Assembly (NCBI GenBank): GCA_023053545.1
Contig: JAKZAN010000004.1
Span: 868,001-932,000 of the forward strand
Direction of reading: 5' to 3'
Length of the DNA: 64,000 bases
From: Lepidurus packardi
Taxonomy: Eukaryota > Arthropoda > Branchiopoda > Notostraca > Triopsidae
In this document: positions 10,503 to 23,600 of the stretch, in pieces
How positions within the stretch are numbered: the first letter of the stretch is position 1
Layout: each line of letters starts with the position of its first letter
Program-made: the position numbers and the translations under genes
The notes under the pieces: model-generated
Told to the model about the DNA's origin: nothing
Seen by the model: only the letters and a program-made list of their open reading frames with translations
Database searches by the model: none

Positions 10503-10996
10503 TGTACTAAAGATAATGAACTAAAGGCTACGATTCCGTGTGGCACCGATCAACCCAACTCTGCATTACTTGAAGTGGAAGGAAGTTTATCGACACAATG
10601 CGTTGACAAGTTTTCTGGCATGTTCTGCGAAACCAACAGCGCAGCTGTTTATAGTATGGCACCGGACATTTAACCCTTATACCCTATGAAACGTTGTTTC
10701 CACTTATAGGTTACCAGATCCCGTCCGAAATTCGCTATTACGCCAACACTACAGAACCCGTACTTGATCTAATAAACATGGGTTTATTTCTGACTTGCGT
10801 GCAACAACCTTGTACCGTCAGCAGTAAACGAGTCCAGAGAAGTACCGAAAGTACTGCAAGTACCAAAGTACCGCAAGTAGGTAAGGAATCGCTTCGTGAA
10901 ACGCCTTCTTCTATTGATTATCCCGTTCTCCTGTACGAAAAGATGGGAATTTATGGTTTCCCACTGACACACTCAGTGGAAAACAGTAAACACTAA
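10503..10996 (+). CDS. 3' end of an unidentified gene, two exons
   Basis: Exon 10503-10653 reads TKDNELKATIPCGTDQPNSA... to SAAVY. A 56-base intron (GT at 10654, AG at 10709) joins it in phase to 10710-10996, which reads SYQIPSEIRYYANTTEPVLD, ends LTHSVENSKH and stops. Cysteines (PCG, TQC, MFC, LTC, QPC) and an N-glycosylation site (NTT) suggest an extracellular protein. I see no start, because the foldback element lies immediately upstream. The gene may be truncated by that insertion, or the earlier exons may lie beyond it. No family is recognised. Confidence 0.4.
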
Positions 10997-11233
10997 TTTA
11001 CCCTAAAAAACTTCAAAAAACCAGTCACGCTTTACTCTTGGAGCGCCAAGTTTGATCTAGTAAAGCAACACACTGTAATAGTGACACTTCTATTTGTTCA
11101 TGCACTTTTGGGCAGCATAAAAAGATTTGAAGCACACGAAAAAAAATAGTATATTAGATCCTAACATAGATTCGTCCTTCAAGCATTTCATCCCTACAGA
11201 GATAAGGCAACAACGAAAATGACACACACGTCA

Positions 11234-14200
11234 TTAGCTCGTTTCAGCCGTCGCCTTGGCCGCAGGTTCCACGTAGATCTTTAAGCCTCTCTCTTTCCTC
11301 GTGGACGGTACAGTCGTCGGAAACTCGTTTTGATTTAACCGCAAATTCTCTTTGCCGGCAAGCTCATTCCGTTCTTCATCACTCAATACCTTCAATACTT
11401 CCGTATTGTCCCTACGGAAATAAGATCAATTAACAAAGCAATACTTGGATGGCATGAACTCCTTACTTGTATAGCAAGACGGCTCCATCTTCACTCACGT
11501 TCAAAGGCCATTCGTCAAGATCCTGGATTTCCGTCAACCACGTCAACTTGGAAGGGATATTGAGGACTGACATTTCACAAGGAAATGTGCCTGGGCTTTT
11601 GGCGACAGCTAAATTCTCCACCGGAATCTCACTCATTTGCGACAGCTTCTCCTTCAGTGTTTGTCCTTTAACATTGGGAAGCGATACTTCAACAAACTGT
11701 TCCAGTATCATCTCACTGGGTCTCCAACGCCTCGTGAACAGCGTCAATTCCGCCTTTTTAAGCTCGTCAAGTTTCTGGTGTGACTCAAGTTTCTAAGAAA
11801 ATACAAAGAAAACATTAGTAATTCCCATGTACTCCCCTTGGAACACAATCTTCACAATCTGTTAAGTAATGAAAGTGACAAGTAATGGAAGTAAATAAAC
11901 TTGGAAGATGGCGTACTTGAAAAAACATTTCCCAGTTAGTATAGATAGCGATATCCGTGCCCAAGATCTGCGAGTTATGGTAAATGGACGCCGGATTCCG
12001 CCAGTTCTTTTTCCTCAAAATACATTCATCGGGATTCCACGCTAAGTCATGGTGAGTCCTCGCTTCTTCCACAATTTCTTTCTTGGCTTCGCCCACAGTC
12101 AGCCCGGATCTGACGACCCACTCGAACAGAAAGTTCGCGGGCTAAAAATTTTCAAGCGAATTAGTTAGCCGTTTGAAAAGCAATTCCCAGGAATACTAAT
12201 TTACCTCAGCATCGTTGGGAGTCAGCTGGTAAACTCTACCTCGGACTTCTCCAGGTTTGAGAGCGCGACCAAGCCGGACAACCAGCTTTGGATTTTCGCC
12301 GCAACTCTCGATCGTTTCGTTCATAGACAAGCATTCTTTCTCTAAGCCTGAGGCAGTTTGAACACGGTAAATACGCAAATAGTCTGCGTGCACCCCTAAA
12401 CGTGGTCCTAGGAACCATTTCAGAGCGGACAACCTTAGACGTCGGTCCACACTCACCGTCGCAACTATGTGTTCAAAATGTAAAAACAAGAAGAAAAACA
12501 TACAATCCATTAACGGGGCAAAATTAACCACGATTCTTATGATTTCTTAAGATTTTAGATCCGTACTACCAAAATAACAGAAAAAGAAGAAGCTCAACCA
12601 CGAAACCACCCTCACACAGCAAATAACTGGTTCCCGTATACCTTAGCTTATTGACGCGAAACAATCACAGATGGCACTGATGTTTGTTATTGTTTTGCCA
12701 AAACTTGGGTAAGAACGTGAAAAAATAAATAGATAGCTAACTGCCGGCAAAGTTTCTACGCTTATTTTGATTCTGAAACACATGATTTGGGATACTGCAG
12801 CACAATATCCCAAATCAAGTCGAACTTTCGGAACAAGATTTCTCGAGAATGGCTAGTCAGATTTGAAAGCAAACTAAAACGAAAGTTTTCTTTTATTTGT
12901 AGCTATTGCACAACCAAAGGACAGATTTTTAGGTAACGTATTTCTCACAGTTGCCAACTTCATTTGCATATTGCTAAATTTATTACTCATTGGAAAAAAA
13001 CGTGCATTGAGTGCACACTACCTGTTAGCAAGCTCAGGATTACTGTCAAATAATATTTTCATGAATTTTACTGGGTTTTCTGAAAAAGTTGTTCCGAAAT
13101 GTCCCGTGCTAACCGCCTATACCGAGCTAAGGTATACGGGAGCCTTAAAGGGAAACAATTAAAAAAAAAATCGACTTTTTTCCAAAACATGAGACTTTTT
13201 CTTAACGATTTCAGTGTCATTTTCCATTTTCGAAGTGCAATTTTCGTTCTCGACATAATCAAGGCTTTTAAGCTTGCTTTACACTGCCCCTGTTAAATGA
13301 GAGCCGTCTGTCTGGCGGGAAAGGCGCATGCGCAGTACCATTGACAGGGCTAGAACTCCTGTCAGAAAACTACCATGTCAAGAGTTCAGCAGCGCTCAAC
13401 TTTTCTGGCTGACAGGCCTGCTTCCACTAATCACAAAAGAGGTGGGTAGGCCACGTGTGTAAACATTGGTTTGAACGTTGGCGCATGCGCAGTAATGTTT
13501 AACATGAAACGTTACTCGGCGTGGGAACACACGCGTCAGTAAGCTAAAAAATTAAAAAAATTAACAAAAAATTAACAAAAATGAACAAAAACGATTTGAT
13601 CATAAATGGAAATATTTTTGAGAAAAATAGGTAACAAGCTGTGGTTTGTATGAGTTATTATTCGTAGTCGAAGTTCTTACAAGTTTTATAGATAACTATG
13701 AATTGTTATGAACTATTTAATTAGATAGTATCTGTTAGATAATTATATATAGTCTTATAACTATACGATTCTATATTTTATACATCCATTATATATAAAC
13801 AGCTTTCCTCCAGCAATGCCCCATGTTCATCCCGACATTCCAATGTAAATTAATCAATCAGTCCGCCATGCCATGACGCCGAAATGTCTGCCATGCCAGG
13901 CTGACAGGGGCAGTGTAAAGCTAGCTTTAATGCTATTGGCTGGCGAACTGGCAACATGAACAATGAATTTTCAGGGTGAGTAACGTCATAGTCGGTATAC
14001 CCCTCCTAGAGCGCTGTCCAGGCTTGTACAGTACGCACGGCATGACCCATAAGCTACGTTCGTTTTGTACAGTACTTAAACTTAAACTTCGACTTAACTT
14101 AGGCTAGCCAAACTTCCTTGACTTACGCTTGTAAGCGTCCGTTTTAGTCTAGCCTTGAAAGCTTATGGAAGTCGACTTGGAAAGTCTCTAGTCCAAAACG

Positions 14201-17200
14201 AACGTTTATAAGCAAAAGTTTACAATTGTTCCACCCACGAGGCGGTGCTTGTCGAACATACACAATATACGAATTGTTCGTTTTTCGAGTATGGATTTCA
14301 AGAGCAAATTATTGTTTTGTCCTATGGGGTAGTTAATTTCTTCCATTCTTGAATCAGTTTTTAGTATTATCCGGAAAATTGAAGATGTGGCTGAGGACGA
14401 TGCTGACGGGATAACTGTCTCCCATTACTTATTTGTAACATCATGCTTATCCCATTGCCCATTGCGTATTTGTAACTTACGCTCGTACTTCTTGTCCCAA
14501 AAATTCATATTTCGAGGAAAAAAGTTTGATCGCCAATTAAAATAATTTCATTTTCTTTTAATTTACTAAAAGTAGCGTATTCGTGAAATACACGCAGTCT
14601 CTCGGCATGCGCTTAATAAACAAAGGAAATAAATAAACAAAGGGACGGAGTTAAGTTTAAGTCTGGGCACACGGTACTCGTTATAACCTTGCTGACTTGA
14701 GACCAAAACTAAAAGTCGACTAGCTAAACAAAACGCTTATAAACCCGAAGTTTACCCATCTCGAACTTTAAGCTTGCTTTTAAGTCGACTTAAACTTTCG
14801 TCCAAACGAACGCGGCTATGGTATTGGCTGGTGAACTGACAACATCAACAATTAATTTTCAGGGTGAGTGACGTCATAGTCAGTGTATCAGTCCTACAAC
14901 GCTGTACTGGACTTGTGCATATGGCACGACTCATTGAATAATGATAAAATAGGCTGTGACTTCATAAACGAAAGTGGTTTTTGTTTTTACCCTTTTCCTT
15001 TCTTAATTTCGAACATAAAAAAAGCGTAAAAATGAGCTACTATTGAGTAAGCATTTCATACTGGGTATACAATCTACAAATTTAATTTAAAGATTATGAA
15101 TTTCCAATGGGGATCTCCCTTGAATGTACTGACAATAAGCTCATGACCTTAAAATAATTTTTCCATGTGCTTACCCTCTAGGTTAGTTTCATGATCGTGA
15201 TACCGACTCATTCGGATATGTCTCATGGCATTCAACTCTTCCACCTTGACCTAAGGAAAGATATACTTAGTCAAAAATTGACTTAAAAAAAAGAGCAAGG
15301 AAAAGACTATCTACGTACTTCATCTCTTTCTTCAAGGTGAAAATCCTTTTCAGGCGAGTTGGTGCGGCTCGGGGCTCTAAAAGAATCTTCCGGGGGATCC
15401 CCTAGTAACGTTTTGTCGCTGTCGGCAAGACTGGCTTCTTCACTGGCGCTGTGTAGTACCCCATCATCCGCATCCCCAATCCCTTCATCCTCGTTCTCGG
15501 AAGATGGCGCTGAGGCTGGTTGGGGTGACGTGGACCTACAATCGTCGCCGTCGTGTTCACCCTCCGAGAACGCCCGTCGTCGCTCCAAATGTTCCAGGTC
15601 TGCCATATCTTCCTGCAAATCGGCCGCATCATGGAGCGACCAGGGCAAATGCATTTTAGCGTTTAATCCGTCCGTGATATGCGCAGGCGACATTAATGTG
15701 ATTCCCATACGCGTTAAACTATCTAGAAACAAACAAAAATATATCATAACCTTTACTCTTGACAATTTTCAATCTTTCAATCTTTCAAAACACAAGAAAA
15801 AGGATCAAATAATAAAAAAAGGAAGGAGTTCTTATACCTTTGTCGATATGTGGTAAGGTGATATGTACATCGATAGTGTTTTCAAATCGCATAATTGCCC
15901 GGTACAAGGTGCTCTTCAAGAAGGTGGTTTCAACCTCAGGAATGCCGCTTATATCTACAAAAACCTTCAAAAAATAGCAATAATAATTAAGAAAAATAAA
16001 AAAAAAAAAAATGTTGGCCTTGCTCACTTCATTATTCCTGGCAAATCCTGTCCACTTCAAGGCTTTCTCATCATGGAGTAACAAGGAAGCCGAACATTGA
16101 CTGGAACGCAGTACCAGCCGGAGTTTCGAGATACTGGTCGCCACACTAACCGAGATTTCCTCTTTTAGCTGCGCCACGGTGGCATCCAGTGGTACTCGCA
16201 AAGTTACAGGATCTCCTATTTCCTCCGTCTCCAAATCGACGACGTACACCTTAATGCTCGATTCTAAACACAAAAGGAGAAACAATTAATACAAATAAAA
16301 ATTTAGTTTCAAAGGAGGATAATTTAAAATGACCTTCAATAAAAAAATAAAATAAAAAAAAAGTTTAGGCATACCTCCGGATCTGTAAACCACGAATGCG
16401 TGACCGGGGGGGACTATTTCCAACAAGAGATTCAGCTTGCCGGGTCCCTTGTCGTTGCCCAGTACTTCTCCTATACTGTCATCCTCTCGGTCTTCAAAGG
16501 AGCACTCTGGGCTGTCGCTAAGATCGTCGTATTTGACCAATCTGCACTGTTTGAACGTCACCACGTCTTGCAATTGCAAATCCTAAACGATGAGAAAAGA
16601 AGACATTTAGGCAATCGAGTGCTTAAAAACTTGACGAACATAAAATTTTGTGTGAATAGATGGGAATTGAATGAACGCAGCTTGTAATGTACCTCGTACG
16701 CCTGACGCGTAACTTCCCTGACCGTAAGATCTTTACAAACTCCGAAACTGAGCTCCACTTTGCCTTTGGTGGGATGGTGGCAAAAGAGCTTGGTTCTGAG
16801 CGTATTACGCTCTTTTTCTCGCGCTATCCGTTCTGATTCTTCGTCTTCTTCCATCCGTTGCAGTAAACCCTAAATTTACAAAAGAAAAGTACCCCGTTTT
16901 CGTGATTTTTCTTGCAAAGTACTGTACATTATAGCATTAGAATGCGTTTTTACTTGAATGTGAGACGGGAAGACTTCTTTGGCAGTGAAGTTCACATTGC
17001 GACTTTTGTCAACTTGCCGGTACATGAGCATGTAGGCATTTGTACTAGAACTGTACGCTCCGGAATAATAGGACCGCGTGGCAGAACCCCCGTAAGTCCT
17101 CCGAATGTCATCATAAGTTATCTGAAAAGGTTTCCAAGTGATTAAAAAATTAGAAAAGTACTAATTTTTGTTAAAGTTACCCTTGAAACGGTCTGGTCAT

Positions 17201-20200
17201 TAAAGCAGAACCATTCGCCATTCCCAAAGTCTTTAATATACGCATAGTAGTGACCTCCGGATGCACTGCCCGAATGGATCATTATGGAAAACAATTCGTA
17301 CACGAAGGGACCCTTTTCCATTGCTTTCAAGCGATTCTTTTCATTCTCGGCAGCATGGGAGGCCGCCGTTTCGGCATCAACATCAATACCCTCGTCGTCG
17401 TCCTGTACTCCAAGTAAAAATAGAAGAGCTTGAATATAAAGTAAAAACAAATAAAAATAGAAATAAAAACCTAAATACAAATAAAATAAAATAAACATCG
17501 TAAAAAAAAAGACTCTTAAAACTCTCACCTGTGCTTCTGTACTGGATTCGTTAATGACGTGAGTGTTGTCCATACGATGCCCCGGGGCGTTATTCGCCGA
17601 GTTACTGTGGCCGGATTGAGCAGTTTCAACAAAGCCATTCAAATTCAAGATTTCCGGAAACGTGACTCTAACCATAAAAGTAAACTTTTAGCCATCAGCC
17701 CAAAATAATTTCGTTTCTTTTAGGTTAATTTTTACTTGTCATTCAATTTGATGCGATGAAGAGTGTTGTAATCGAAATCGAATCGCTTGAGATGTAACGT
17801 AAGCAAGTAGGGAAACCGCGAGAACTTAAGGCCCTTGTGTGCATCACATTTGCGAGCACATTTGTCGCAGAAATACTGGTTGTTTCCGTCCAAAAGCTCG
17901 GGCTGGACAAACGCTCGCAAGGCTTCTTCCTGACAGAAATGGATTCTCATTAGCACCCCATTAACAGGAAAGTAAGTGAATCTTGTGTGAGCAAGTTCCT
18001 TACTACACTGGGGTAGGCGACAGCTGACCCAAACGGTCGCACTGGTAGCGGGATATCCAAAAATGTATCTTCCCGCACCTTCTCTATTCCGCAATCAAGG
18101 CATTTCACGTAATCGATCATTTTCCCTAAAGAAATGGAAAAACTATATTACTCGCTGTTTGCTCTTATAGAATGACACCTTTCAAATACCCCGGACGAAA
18201 GGAAAAGAGTATTAATTAAATAAATTCAATATTCCCTACCTTCGTAAAGCCTCGCGATTAAATCGGCTTGATCCGTGCGGTTGAACTTCTGTTCCAACGC
18301 ATCAAACATGACACGACAGAGCTCCTGGATATCGTGTTGCTGCCAGGCTTCGCTCGAGTCCCAGCCGAAGCTACGCGTAAGTTCGGTTGTTTCTATGGCA
18401 CTTCTGTTTGATGTCTGAAAATCCAAAAGCATAGTGTTAACAACGAAAAACTGAAGATCCAAGGCATACAAAATTGAAGGAAAAAATCTCACGGACTTGC
18501 AACTTTACGAAGAGCTTTTGCAACTGAAAAGGGATCGATTTCACGCTTTCCTCTCGATTCCCATCAAACTGCCATCGGTACATGGCGTTTCGAAATTCCG
18601 GCGTCATAAATAAAGTTTGGAGTAGGCTGTTGAGATAGCATGTCATAGCTTGGTTCACAAGTCCCACGTAACCTTAAAAAATAAGAAAAAATAAGAAATT
18701 TAAATACTTCTTATGTTTTTTATTTTTTAATTTTCTTTGAAGTAATTTGTATTATTAATTTTAATATTTTATTTTTTATTCATTTTTTGAGAATGTTTAC
18801 TAATTACTTCCTTTTTTTAAAAAAATAAAAAAAATGCTCTTTTCGCGTGTTATTTATGCGGTTTAATTACCGATAGTTTCCGGCTTGATGAAGCTGACGG
18901 CGGAGGGCAGTAATTCGGTAGTCGCCGGGACAACAGCCTGACTCACAACTCGCGTAGCCGTAATGGGCGCATTAAAGTCCATGACTATCTCTGCCGGACG
19001 TTCTGTTGCTCCTAATCGCCGGATAGGCGTTTTACTCCTATTGGTAACGACTAGCATGTTTCGCGCGTCTTCGCTAAAGTCAAAACCAACCTCTTTTAAC
19101 GTCGCATTACTCGTTTCCTTTAGACAAGCCTGAAGAAACCCATAAAAAGCGGTTTAATAAAACGCCCACATAAAACAAGATAAAATATTTAAAAAATTCT
19201 TAAAAAAATGAGAAATATACCACGTCTCGACCGGCTGAACGCTGCAAAAGGAGGTCAAAGGTAGCCGGATCATAGGACAATGTTTGTCCTACGACTTCAA
19301 ACAAACGCTGGACAGTTGAGGACGACGCCATTCTCAGATTCGTCCGCTTAGTCTGACACGAATCGGTCGTCATATCGCGGATGATGCAGAGCGCGAAATC
19401 GGAAGATTCCACCACAGGCGGAGCCTGCAATGGAATCGCGTTGGTTTTGTCGAAAATCGTTACGGAATTGCGAACGTCCCGTCCCACCACGAAATGTGAC
19501 TCTCCTAAAGTCTTGGCTTTCATTTCATCCAAGTACACCTGCAGACCAAATTAACAATGAATTTCCATTCATTCCGACCACTTCAACAACGAAATTTTTC
19601 CATCTATTCCAACCACACCAACAATGAAATTTCAAACAATGAAAATCACTTTTAACTATTATAAAAGGCCAACGCAAAGGAAAAGAAAGGAAGAGAGGAC
19701 TATCTCTATGATGCATGCAAACAAGTTTCGATTGGCTGAGAAGTTATGGTTTTTGAATGAATTTTTCAATGTTGACGTAACAAGACAGGACGCCATCTTT
19801 TTACGGCGGGAAATTCAAACTGAGGGAAAAGAACGTACGAAATTTACTGAAATTCAGTAAAGTATGGACCAACATTCCAGAACGTGAGCCGATTAATAAT
19901 CACAGTAAGAAAATAATAAATAAAAAAAATAATAAGATAGAAAAAAAAAGAAAGAAAGAATAAAAAAATAAAAACATAATGAGTGGAAATAATAAACAAA
20001 CTTACAATTTCGGCACTTGGCAAGTTTTCCAACGAAAGCTGAAAGCTTGCTATCGGAATATGATACGTTTTGGCGACGGCATCGTATAAACTCTGGACTG
20101 ACGCTTTTAAGTCAAGGTGCAGAACTATTTTACTCCTTTCTTTGGAAGTAGGGAACTTGTCCTGGATTACACACACTGCCATATCGCTATCCATCACACC

Positions 20201-20539
20201 CATCTAATGAAAACGAAGGATATTGGTTTGATTCCTATGAATATTCAGTTCGATATTCATACACTGCGCAATCTTTACGTTTATAGAATTAAAGATTAGG
20301 AGTAAAAAAAAAGCAAAAACGGTGATGTAATAAATATATAAGCAGTTGGAGCACGGTTGCTCCTTAACTGAACACTTACGTGTCTCGGAAAAGACCGTAG
20401 GTAAGCCGTTGGGGCTATTTTTAGCCTTGTTTACCAGGCCAGGGGTTCTTTTTTCTATCCCATATGTATATGTGCGTCGATACGTACTTACTGAACATAT
20501 TTGAACGCTGTCTAAGCTGGATCGAGCATCAAATACCAT
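11234..20539 (-). CDS. USP47: Ubiquitin carboxyl-terminal hydrolase 47
   Basis: A deubiquitinating cysteine protease that in animals acts in base-excision repair (DNA polymerase beta stability) and Wnt/E-cadherin regulation. Coding exons (descending): 20539-20492, 20203-20006, 19538-19221, 19129-18871, 18672-18497, 18414-18240, 18125-18004, 17929-17736, 17667-17529, 17402-17181, 17121-16954, 16869-16693, 16582-16375, 16263-16028, 15964-15838, 15722-15319, 15250-15175, 12464-12205, 12141-11917, 11792-11467, 11411-11234. They sum to 4236 nt, 1411 residues (human about 1375). Two ubiquitin-like segments ([18 protein letters not shown]) lie N-terminally. The catalytic domain starts [16 protein letters not shown] (Cys about 286), with CxxC zinc pairs, [14 protein letters not shown] (His about 594) and WFCFND (about 612). 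C-terminal USP47-specific blocks end [11 protein letters not shown]. The ATG has an in-frame upstream stop. The catalytic residues are present. Confidence 0.95.
12630..13146 (-). mobile_element. MITE, CCCGTATACC family, copy a
   Basis: Lies inside USP47 intron 17. The ends are inverted repeats: TTCCCGTATACCTTAGCT at the left, and the reverse complement of AGCTAAGGTATACGGGAGCC at the right. The interior matches, in opposite orientation, the copies at 39859, 46951 and 58926 (shared blocks such as GAAAAAGTTGTTCCGAAATG and the CAGATGGCACTGATGTT end). It has no coding frame. This copy keeps the clearest terminal repeats. Confidence 0.8.
13270..13927. mobile_element. Non-autonomous DNA transposon in USP47 intron
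   Basis: The terminal inverted repeats are 24 bases with one mismatch: AAGCTTGCTTTACACTGCCC at 13270 and its complement ending 13927. TTAA occurs at both borders (13267-13270; 13926-13929) and may be a target site, but it overlaps the repeat, so the superfamily is unclear. The interior is AT-rich and non-coding. Confidence 0.65.
13928..14942. repeat. Insertion 14052-14817 between ~120-bp direct repeats
   Basis: 13928-14050 and 14817-14942 are direct copies (both contain TTTTCAGGGTGAGT, then ACGTCATAGTC), about 80% alike. Between them, a segment is bounded by short inverted ends, AAGCTACGTTCGTTTTG and CCAAACGAACGCGGCT. The segment has repeated AAGTCGACTTAA-like patches and no coding frame. 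This is either an element inserted into one of two tandem copies, or an element whose long flanks are part of it. Confidence 0.5.
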
Positions 20540-23014
20540 ATAGCGTCTTAAATGCTACTTAAATTTTAATTCTACTATTCATTCTACTTAAAGCCAATCT
20601 TCTTTTTTTGGTTTCCTATTGGTATATAAACCAAGAGAATACAGAAATAAAAAAATTAAGCGAATAAGCTTATATGACTTTCAATAATTCGATACCTCAT
20701 ATCAATACACTTGAGCTTAGAAATTAAATTTAAAACACTTAGGTCTTACTGTTTACTGTTTATATTGTCGATTTTTCGTCGACAATAATAGAGCTCCTAA
20801 ATTGGAGGTGGACGAAGAACCTATAAAGCGTTTGTAGAGACGTTTGTAGTGTGACTGTGACTAAGTTCAGAAAGCGTTCTATTGTAGTTCTCAAGTTTAA
20901 AAGTAAGTATCATGTTTCATCCACCTTACAACTTCTTGAGGGTAACCTTGGCGTATAGTGGATTGAGTCACTTCGGATCTCAAAATAGGTACAGGAACAA
21001 TAAAGACATTGTCTCAAGGATTTTCTTTTCTTGATTTTTAAATCTTAATCGAAACAGACGAAATGAAATGTTTCGGAAGCTTTCATGAACTTGAATAGAC
21101 CAGATTTATTGACCGCGTTGTGCGTTGAATAATCTAATTGTGGGCGTTAATCAGCATTGAATAATCTAGCCCTTGGTTTTTTGACTTTATTGCAGTTTTA
21201 ATTATATCAGAAATTATCATTTTATTATTACCAATTAATTATTATTAATTATTAAGATACTTTATATTTACAGAATTGCTTCTTCTTTCGAGCTTCAACT
21301 TTCCCTTATTTCGAACTAATTAACGAGTGAATATGAAGACTGTTAAGTTATGAGAACAAAAATAGGAAATATGCATTTTAGACAATTTTCGCAATCAATT
21401 TCTTTGAGTAACTTCAACCTGCAAGTGGTGGGAGACGATAATCTCGTCTAGTTCTTAACTTTAACGTTCCTGTGTAGTGTAATTTGGGTAAACGTAGGCT
21501 TAAGCAAGTATATTATATATTAGCTAGACAGTAAGTGGCTTATAAGCGGTGTAAGTTCTGAAAAATCAAATGGATCGAAGTCTGACTAGATGCTAAATAA
21601 ACGGTAAATTTACCTTGAATAAAGTCGCGTAGCCTTGAGAATAATGGTACTAGAATCCAGGGTAATACGCAGTTTTTAGCAATCCTAGCATACCTTTTTC
21701 ATAGGTGTTTTGTTAGTTCACCTCAATTCGTCATCACGCATCAGGTGCCTAAAAATATTTCATAAATGTAAGATATGCCTGTTTGATAATGAAGACGTAT
21801 ATATATATACTTATTATGTATAGGATTTTTTCCAGTGGTACTCTTAAAAAAGGTACACCTCGAAGCTTCTATTATTTGAGATTTTTATAACCTAGAAACA
21901 ACACTTCAGCTATCATATTTGTGTCTTATTTGTTTAAGCTCCCTCAAGGTGGCCAAGTGGATAAGGATGGGTATAAAAGGTGAACGGCGAACTTGCTCAA
22001 TAGGTGAGATTTGAGTAAAATGCGAAATACGTAATGTGAAACAAAGAGGCGTAACGACGTGTGAAATGATATTCAAAAAAGTGCAGTGCCGTCGTACTTT
22101 AATCCGCTTAAACCATCCCATAGTTTACATGCGAGCTAACTTTCATCTGTGTTTATTCGCACTGGAAACCGTAGCGCGTTCAAATCACTCTAGATGCCCA
22201 AAACGGCGCTTAGGGGCGGCGTTTTGGCTCTGGGAACGTACGTACAACCTCCTGCAGAGATCGTTTTTAGTTGGCCGATACTTTAGACTCAATCACAGGG
22301 AGAGCTTTGTCCGACCATGTCCTTTGGGATGGGTACCTTCTTGGTGCGCAACCGTCATTGTTCCTAGAAGAGGGAATTGGATCACATCAGCCCTTTTTTG
22401 TCATTCTGCTTATTATACGGCTGGTAAGTTGCACGCTTTATTTCAAGTTTATATACTACCAGCCACTGTATAATTGAACATAACCCTATTAATCTTTAAT
22501 ATAATTTTTGAACATAACTATTATGGAAGCCGTGTACTATTTGTCACGTTATATGATGAAAAGTAATAATCTACACTTTCTGGGTTCACCCACGTCCCAA
22601 GTTATCGTTAAGTCTCACTTTTTTAATCTCAGTTTCCAGCATCTCACTTTCACCGTAATCAAAGTAAAATATTTGCTCTGATTTTTTGAAAAAAAAGCCC
22701 CAAAATAAGTGCGCGTACTTGGTAAATTTCCTCTTTAATCCCACTTAATTCCTTATAAATTTGACGATAGTCCTGTTATTAAAATCTTTTAAAGTCTAGT
22801 CTCGTTATTAATATCCAAAAATCACTCATTTACGCTAATTTACAATTTGCGGTCCTAAAATCAAACTATTCGTAAATTTCCTATGCGCGCTTTTTGTCCA
22901 GGGACGAGCTTTGTCCGGGTACCAGCTCTCATCGAACGTTTTTTTTGTATTCCCTATCTGTGCCCTCTCCGGCTGAACGAAAGTGCCGCCGTAGGCACCT
23001 CTTACGCCGCCATT
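20540..23014. other. No supported gene
   Basis: The USP47 5' region and AT-rich intergenic sequence. A hairpin TATTGTCGA...TCGACAATA lies at about 20763-20787. A box-A-like TGGCCAAGTGG at 21950-21960 has no matching box B at tRNA spacing. A plus-strand frame around 22271-22431 (SITGRALSDHVLWDGYLLGA) ends at a donor-like GTAAGTT, but I could not connect it to any exon. Confidence 0.4.
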
Positions 23015-23017
23015 TTA

Positions 23018-23600
23018 GGCTGTATTTCCACTGTCAGCTCAACACCACAGTTGAGTTTTCGGTGCTGAGTTCAGAGAACTCAACACCGGAGTCGGGCTTA
23101 GTCAACTCGAGTCCCAATTGGCGTAAATACTACTCAATCGAGTTAAATAAACATAACAAAAATAAGCGCGCTTCCTTGTAGTATGCCACGCAGACACACA
23201 CAACTACCACTTTTCACATCTTAGTGGAAATTTACAGTAAAGAGTAACGTAACGTGATGGCTGAAAGGCGAATTGTAGCCTATGTGTGACAATGACATAT
23301 AGCCATTTTGTGTATAAAAACTATCTTTTATTTGAAATGAAAGGTTTATGGCCGTAAATTTGCACACGCTTGTCAACAGTGGCTTTATTTCCATTGCACC
23401 TCACTCCCTCTAAAGTCTCGACGCGAAAGGTCCCCAACTCACCACTGCTGGCCTAGGCCCCTGATCCGAAGTGGCGTTGACAAACCCTTCCCGAAACCTC
23501 GCTTGGAACTAGGGTTTGGCCAGTGGAAACAGGCGAGTTCGCGAACTCGGGTTGATTTCCCACTGTTAAGTCGAGTTGAGCTGGCAGTGGAAACACAGCC
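23018..23600. mobile_element. Harbinger-like MITE with TTA target duplication
   Basis: The ends are GGCTGTATTTCCACTGTCAG and the reverse complement of CTGGCAGTGGAAACACAGCC, an inverted repeat of about 26 bases with two mismatches. TTA flanks both sides (23015-23017 and 23601-23603), the target duplication of PIF/Harbinger elements. The interior includes repeated CAACTCGAG/CTCAACAC patches and has no gene. At 583 bp it is non-autonomous. It sits only 440 bases from the full Harbinger element, whose terminal sequence differs, so that element need not be its driver. Confidence 0.75.

Noticed and set aside
15785-16285. A single continuous 166-residue frame spanning two USP47 exons
   Set aside because: The frame happens to stay open through a T-rich intron. 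The GAA|GTGAGC donor and the GAAG acceptor, with the family sequence, show that it is spliced.
21930-22200. tRNA-like TGGCCAAGTGG plus GTTCAAATC
   Set aside because: The two boxes are about 220 bases apart and no cloverleaf can be drawn, so it is neither a tRNA nor a convincing SINE.
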